The notes under the pieces: generated by a model
The model's input: only the letters and a program-made list of their open reading frames with translations
Database searches by the model: none
Told to the model about the DNA's origin: nothing
Assembly (NCBI GenBank): GCA_964523415.1
Contig: CAZFZB010000099.1
Span: forward strand, 1-10,607
Direction: 5' to 3'
Source of the DNA: M0108 sp964523415
GTDB lineage: Bacteria > Pseudomonadota > Gammaproteobacteria > Chromatiales > Chromatiaceae
Length of the DNA stretch: 10,607 bases
Position numbers and translations under genes: made by a program
Part shown: piece by piece, positions 6,421-10,607 of the stretch
Position numbering within the stretch: position 1 is the stretch's first letter
Layout: each line of letters opens with the position of its first letter

Positions 6421-6463
6421 GGAATGATTGAAATCCAATGAATGCCAACGGAGACCTGATTCC

Positions 6464-6928
6464 ATGCAAGTCAGAGACGTGATGAATAAATCGGTGCGGA
6501 CGGTGCGGCCCGATACCAAGGTGATGGAAGTTGCCTCCCTGATGTGCCTATACCGCTATCACGGCCTGCCGGTAACGACAGAGGATGGCACTCTCATTGG
6601 CTTCATCGCGGAGAAGGATCTCCTCCATCGTCTCTTTCCCACCTTTGAGCGCCTGATGGAGGAGGGGCTGGGTAATGTCGATCTCGACATGGAAATGGGT
6701 AGGTACTCCGAGGTCCTTGACCTCTCCGTGTCCGATCTCATGACCCGCAATCCCATCGCGGTAACCCCGGAAATGCATGTGTTGCGGGCCACGACCATCA
6801 TGGTCCGTAACAGATTTCGTCGTATCCCGGTAGCCGAGAATGGCATCCTGGTAGGCGTCCTAAGCCTGGGTGATGTCCACAAGGCCATTTTCCACGCCAA
6901 TGTGGCGGGCACCCTCAAGAGCAACTAG
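6464..6928 (+). CDS. Two-CBS-domain protein
   Basis: The product is a 154-residue cytoplasmic protein made of a CBS pair. CBS1 covers about 1-55 (VRDVMNKSVRTVRPDTKVME to LIGFIAEKDLL). A linker of about 30 acidic residues follows (FERLMEEGLGNVDLDMEMG). CBS2 covers about 84-141 (VSDLMTRNPIAVTPEMHVL to VGVLSLGDVHKA). Such stand-alone pairs bind adenine nucleotides or similar ligands and act as energy or redox sensors, but the partner cannot be read from sequence. I start at ATG 6464, where the CBS homology begins and GGAG (6450-6453) lies 10 nt upstream; the in-frame TTG at 6428 is less likely. It is divergent from nrdA and shares its regulatory region. A nucleotide-binding protein beside a nucleotide-sensing reductase is suggestive but unproven. 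Confidence 0.88.
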   Translation: MQVRDVMNKSVRTVRPDTKVMEVASLMCLYRYHGLPVTTEDGTLIGFIAEKDLLHRLFPTFERLMEEGLGNVDLDMEMGRYSEVLDLSVSDLMTRNPIAVTPEMHVLRATTIMVRNRFRRIPVAENGILVGVLSLGDVHKAIFHANVAGTLKSN

Positions 6929-6948
6929 TCGGAGTCGATCCGAAACCC

Positions 6949-6968
6949 GCGCCCGGCTCAACGGGCGC
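6949..6968 (+). terminator. GC-rich hairpin after the CBS gene
   Basis: A 7-bp stem, GCGCCCG (6949-6955) with CGGGCGC (6962-6968), has a 6-nt loop and lies 20 nt after the stop codon. It lacks a following T run (AGTCTAGATG), so it may protect the 3' end or act as a weak terminator rather than a standard intrinsic terminator. Confidence 0.4.
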
Positions 6969-6975
6969 AGTCTAG

Positions 6976-7092
6976 ATGCAACTCAACAATAGGCCCGGTT
7001 CCATCGGTTCGTATCTGCAAACCATAGCCAATGGCTTACCGGCCAGCTTTATCTTCCCCGACCGCACGGGGCGCGTGTTCAATGAGGACTGA
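6976..7092 (+). CDS. Possible small ORF, 38 residues, before the cytochrome gene
   Basis: An ATG at 6976 directly follows an in-frame TAG and opens 38 codons ending in TGA at 7090-7092, 25 bp before the cytochrome start. The second half (ANGLPASFIFPDRTGRVFNE) looks like ordinary protein and uses mostly G/C third positions, but no Shine-Dalgarno is clear. It could be a leader peptide, a small gene, the remnant of a lost gene, or chance. I do not recognise it. Confidence 0.25.
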   Translation: MQLNNRPGSIGSYLQTIANGLPASFIFPDRTGRVFNED

Positions 7093-7117
7093 TCATCCTG
7101 ATCTTGGGGAGGCAACT

Positions 7118-7921
7118 ATGATGACGCGGATTGCCCATGGGATGAATAGGCTAGCCAGGGTGGGCCTGGTATTCGTCTTGTCGACCGGTTTACTGGTCGC
7201 ATCCACCCCAGCCGAGGTGGCCCAGGCCGAGTATGAGGAGATCATGGCCCTGACTCCGAACCCTGCCAACGGCCACAAGGCTTACATCACCTGCGTCGTC
7301 TGTCACAGGCCTGAGGGCTGGGGCACGATCGATGGGACCTATCCTCAAATCGCTGGTCAACATAGAACGGTCATCATTAAACAGTTGGCCGACATCCGGG
7401 CGCGTAACCGTGATAATCCCCTCATGTATCCCTTCTCGGTACCACGCGTCTTGGGGGGACCTCAGAATATCGCCGATGTGGCGGCCTATCTGGCGCAACT
7501 CCCCATGAATCCCCAAAACGGGGTAGGGCCGGGGACCGATCTCGAACTGGGTGCCCAACTGTACAGGGATAATTGCGTCAAGTGTCATGGCGAGGGGGGG
7601 CAGGGCGATGAACAGGAACATACCCCAGCTATCGCGGGACAGCATTTCAATTACCTGGTGCGCCAGTTCGATGCGATCCGTGAGGGAAGACGCAGGAACT
7701 CTGACCCCAAGATGGTCGAGCAGATTAAGGGCTTTGCCCCCCGGGAAGAAATGGCTGTTTTGGACTATACCTCACGGTTGCGCCCACCAGCAGACCGTCT
7801 TGGCATGGCGGATTGGCGCAACCCGGACTTTCGGGGCTATGTTTATCCGTCGCCGTCCGTGCCCTCTCCATCCTCCAGCCAACCTCAATTCCCGCCCCCT
7901 TCCGTCCCGACTCGTCCGTGA
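7118..7921 (+). CDS. Secreted diheme cytochrome c, c4-like
   Basis: The product is 267 residues with a signal peptide: basic Arg11 and Arg14, a hydrophobic core at 15-28, and probable cleavage after AQA at 35-37. It is predicted to be a periplasmic electron carrier with two c-type hemes. Heme sites are CVVCH at 59-63 and CVKCH at 153-157. Each is followed by the c4-like pattern IAGQH...QL/QF and a candidate axial Met (Met103 in LMYPF, Met199 in DPKMVEQ). The two halves look like an internal duplication, as in cytochrome c4. The start is ATG 7118 (or 7121), with GGGGAGG at 7106-7112. An upstream frame extension to 7031 lacks support. After about residue 243 comes a Pro/Ser-rich tail of some 24 residues (PSPSVPSPSSSQPQFPPP) that is not part of the cytochrome fold and may be a surface or partner-binding extension. 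Partner oxidase or reductase is not visible here. Confidence 0.87.
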   Translation: MMTRIAHGMNRLARVGLVFVLSTGLLVASTPAEVAQAEYEEIMALTPNPANGHKAYITCVVCHRPEGWGTIDGTYPQIAGQHRTVIIKQLADIRARNRDNPLMYPFSVPRVLGGPQNIADVAAYLAQLPMNPQNGVGPGTDLELGAQLYRDNCVKCHGEGGQGDEQEHTPAIAGQHFNYLVRQFDAIREGRRRNSDPKMVEQIKGFAPREEMAVLDYTSRLRPPADRLGMADWRNPDFRGYVYPSPSVPSPSSSQPQFPPPSVPTRP

Positions 7922-7949
7922 TTAGGTGCTGGGCTGCTAGGGCATCTGA

Positions 7950-7980
7950 CCCCGGTGTTTGTGCCGGGGCCTCCGCTATT
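7950..7980 (+). terminator. Probable terminator after the cytochrome gene
   Basis: CCCCGG at 7950-7955 pairs with CCGGGG at 7964-7969 around an 8-nt loop and is followed by CCTCCGCTATTTTCCC, which holds a short T run. It sits 28 nt after the stop codon. The stem is short but all G/C, so this is a moderate candidate. Confidence 0.5.
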
Positions 7981-7989
7981 TTCCCGTCT

Positions 7990-8089
7990 NNNNNNNNNNN
8001 NNNNNNNNNNNNNNNNNNNNNNNNNNNNNNNNNNNNNNNNNNNNNNNNNNNNNNNNNNNNNNNNNNNNNNNNNNNNNNNNNNNNNNNNN
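7990..8089. other. Assembly gap (100 N)
   Basis: Exactly 100 N lie between the cytochrome terminator and the antiporter gene. The visible antiporter frame begins at what should be roughly the third transmembrane helix. About 80 N-terminal residues (some 240 bases) plus the promoter are therefore missing, more than 100 bases, and the run is a placeholder. Confidence 0.95.
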
Positions 8090-10607
8090 TTTGCGGGGCT
8101 CATCCTGGGGATTGGCGGCCTGGTCATCCTTTACGCCCGCTATTACCTGGCGGAGCAGGACAATTTGGGGCGACTCTACGCCTATCTGCTGTTGTTCATG
8201 GGGGCCATGCTGGGGGTGGTGCTGTCGGAAAATCTGATTCAGATGTTGGTGTTCTGGGAACTGACCAGTTTGAGTTCCTTCCTCCTCATCGGTTACTGGC
8301 GTCAGCGCGAAGAGGCCCGCACAGGGGCACGTATGGCCCTGGCGATTACCGGTGCCGGCGGCCTGGCCTTATTTGGCGGCCTGATGCTCCTGGGCCGGAT
8401 GACGGGGAGCTATGAACTGAGCGTCATTTTGGCATCCGGTGATCTCATCCGAACCCACCCCCTTTATGGGCCGACTTTGCTCTTGATCCTGTTCGGGGTC
8501 TTCACCAAATCTGCCCAGTTTCCCTTGCACTTCTGGCTGCCCCACGCCATGGCGGCCCCCACGCCCGTGTCGAGCTATCTGCATTCGGCCACCATGGTCA
8601 AGGCTGGGGTCTTCCTGTTGGCGCGCCTGTTTCCGGCCCTCTCGGGGACCTGGGAATGGAACTTTGCCGTGACGGGGTTCGGCATGACTACCCTGCTGGT
8701 CGGGGCCGTCATTGCCCTCTTTCAGCACGATCTCAAGGGTCTGCTGGCCTATTCCACGATCAGTCATCTCGGGCTGATCACGGTCCTCTTCGGCATCGGC
8801 ACCCCCCTGGCGGCGGTGGCCGGTGTATTCCATATCATCAATCATGCAACCTTCAAGGCGGGTCTCTTCATGGCCGCTGGCATTATCGACCATGAGACCG
8901 GCACCCGCGACATGAGGCGCATCAATGGGCTCTGGCACTCCATGCCCTACACCGGCACCTTGGCCATGGTCGCGGCCTCGGCCATGGCCGGTGTGCCCCT
9001 TTTCAATGGGTTTTTGTCGAAGGAGATGTTCTTCGGCGAAGCCGCCGCGGTCGCCGGGGCCATGCCCCTCGGTTGGCTGGTGCCGGTGGCGGCCACCCTC
9101 GCCGGGGCCTTCGCGGTGGCCTACTCGGTGCGCTTCGTTCACGATGTCTTTTTTAATGGGGAACCCGTGAATTTGCCTAAGCAGCCCCACGAACCGCCGC
9201 ACTGGATGCGGGTACCCGTGGAGATTCTTGTCGTCATTTGCATCCTGGTGGGCACGGCCCCGTCCCTGACCGTCGAACCTATCCTGAACCTGGCGGCGGG
9301 TGCCGTCCTCCAGGCGCCACCCCCGACCCATGACCTTGCCCTCTGGCATGGCTTCAGCCCCGCCGTCTTCATGAGCCTCATCGCCATGATGGGTGGTATC
9401 TTCATCTATACCGCGCGGAAACCTCTTTATGCCGCGTGGGACCGGGTGGGAGATCGGTTTGATGCCAGGCGCGGCTACGAGTGGGCATTGTCTGGCTTGA
9501 TATACCTGAGCCAGGCCGTCACGGATTGGATGAATAAGGCCTCCCTGCAACGTCTGTTGGTGACCTTCCTCCTTGCAACCTTGTTACTGGGGGTTGCGGG
9601 TTGGCTTGGATCGGGCTCTGCTATAGGGGGGTCCTTGCCCCTGTTGCCCATAGACCTCGTCAGCCTGGTGGCCAGTCTCATCATGGTCGGGGCCGCCCTC
9701 GCTACCCTGATCTGGCATCGCCAGCGCCTCCTCGCCCTCGTTTTCCTGGGTGCCATCGGCCTGATGGTCACCTTTATTTTCGCCTTTTTCTCCGCCCCCG
9801 ATCTGGCACTGACCCAACTGTCCGTCGAGGTGGTGACCCTGATCCTGCTGCTGTTGGCGCTCTTTTTCCTTCCTCAGACCTCCCACCCCGAGACCCACCG
9901 CATCCGCCGTATCCGGGATCTGGTCGTGGCATTGTGGTCGGGTATAGGCATGAGCGCCCTGACCTGGGCGCTCCTGACCAGGCCTTACGAGAGCATCGCT
10001 GGGTATTTCGTGGAAAAGAGCGTATCGGGTGGCGGGGGTCGCAATGTGGTCAATGTCATCCTGGTGGATTTTCGCGGCTTCGATACCCTGGGCGAAATCA
10101 CAGTCCTGGTGCTGGCGGGACTGGCTATCCATGCCATGTTGAAAAACCTGCAACTCGGGGCCCAGGCCAACGACGAACTGAGCGGGGCCTGGAGCCAGGA
10201 CGCGCATCCCATTCTTCTGTCGGTGCTGGTACGCCTGGTTTTACCCATGACCTTGCTGGTGGCCGTCTTTCTACTGCTGCGGGGCCATAACTTGCCAGGT
10301 GGCGGCTTTATCGCGGGCCTCGTCACGGCTATTGCCCTTATCCTGCTCTATCTTGCCAATGGGGTGGCCTGGGCCCAGAAGCGTTTCCCGGGAAATTTGC
10401 AGATCCTGATGGGCGTAGGCCTGCTCATCGCCAGCCTCACGGGTCTGGCGAGCCTCCTCTTGGGCTATCCCTTCTTGACGACCAGTTTCGCCCACCTGGA
10501 TTGGCCCTTGGTTGGAGAATTCGAATTGGCCTCGGCCATGATCTTCGATTTGGGGGTTTGGCTGGTGGTGGTGGGGATGACCCTGCTGATCCTCATCCAC
10601 CTGGGTT
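8090..10607 (+). CDS. Fused MrpA/MrpB subunit of a multisubunit Na+/H+ antiporter (both ends missing)
   Basis: The frame is open from the N gap to the right edge (839 codons, no stop). It encodes an integral membrane protein of the Mrp/Mnh/Pha complex, which exchanges Na+ or K+ for H+ and is related to complex I subunits NuoL/ND5. Marks of MrpA: VFWELTSLSSFLL with the conserved Glu (codon 8258-8260), FTKSAQFPLHFWLPHAM with Lys (8507-8509), SATMVKAG with Lys (8600-8602), AYSTISHLG, INHATFKAG, and the MrpA hallmark DHETGTRD. After the antiporter core come an MbhD-like part (SAPDLALTQLSVEVVTL, near 9800) and an MbhE-like part (FDTLGEITVLVLAG, near 10080). An MrpB domain then follows in the same frame from about 10205 (RLVLPMTLLVAVFLLLRGHN, PGGGFIAGL). 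The A/B fusion is typical of the six-gene PhaA-type operons of proteobacteria, so mrpC onward should follow to the right. Confidence 0.93.

Noticed and set aside
6428..6463. TTG start giving 12 more residues on the CBS protein
   Set aside because: It is a rare start codon without a ribosome site, and CBS homology begins at the ATG at 6464.
7813..8415. Plus-strand open frame crossing the second N gap
   Set aside because: It joins out-of-frame cytochrome and antiporter sequence through N and has no family similarity.
8369..9550. Long minus-strand open frame of 393 codons
   Set aside because: It lies fully opposite the MrpA frame, which has clear family motifs. Its product is low-complexity (Gly, His, Arg, Gln rich), as expected from the reverse of a GC-rich membrane gene.
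9584..10290. Open frames on both strands within the antiporter gene
   Set aside because: Both are shadows of the continuous MrpA/MrpB frame. The Pro/Arg-rich or Gln-rich composition is typical of out-of-frame reading.
1..10607. CRISPR array, tRNA, rRNA, insertion sequence or phage attachment site
   Set aside because: I looked for regular repeats, cloverleaf ends, transposase motifs and terminal inverted repeats and found none I could support.

Overview
The window is a GC-rich (roughly 60%) bacterial chromosome segment, most likely gammaproteobacterial. The best clues are a long ribonucleotide reductase large subunit with two N-terminal ATP-cone regions, as in Pseudomonas, a c4-like diheme cytochrome and an Mrp antiporter subunit of the fused A/B type. 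A member of the Chromatiales or a relative would fit, but that is a guess. Two runs of exactly 100 N (1803-1902 and 7990-8089) are assembly gaps. Both interrupt the reading of real genes, and neither can be taken as the true length of the missing DNA.

Layout. 1-1106 (+) is the 3' part of a TPR-like protein with a carbohydrate-binding-like beta domain. After a consensus sigma70 promoter (1202-1230) comes a secreted FecR-like protein (1312-2033, +), broken by the first gap and closed by a strong intrinsic terminator (2049-2082). Convergent to it lies a PHP-type (CpsB/YwqE) tyrosine phosphatase gene (2126-2959, -). Upstream of that on the same strand is nrdA (3085-5994, -). The 469 bases between nrdA and the divergent CBS-domain gene are regulatory: two NrdR boxes exactly 32 bp apart overlie the nrdA promoter, three same-direction DnaA-box-like sites follow, and a TATAAT element and a stem-loop lie in the leader of the CBS gene. 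The CBS-domain protein (6464-6928, +) is followed by a possible 38-codon small ORF, then a secreted diheme c4-like cytochrome (7118-7921, +) with an odd proline/serine tail. After the second gap, an open frame runs to the window end and encodes a fused MrpA/MrpB subunit of a multisubunit Na+/H+ antiporter (8090-10607, +).

Themes. The left third looks like an envelope or exopolysaccharide neighbourhood (TPR/carbohydrate-binding protein, FecR-like secreted protein, CpsB-like phosphatase). The centre is dNTP synthesis, with what appears to be double control by NrdR and DnaA. The right third is membrane energetics. I see no CRISPR array, tRNA, rRNA, insertion sequence or clearly new multigene system. 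The least explained items are the FecR-like secreted protein, the compact nrdA regulatory region and the small ORF before the cytochrome.
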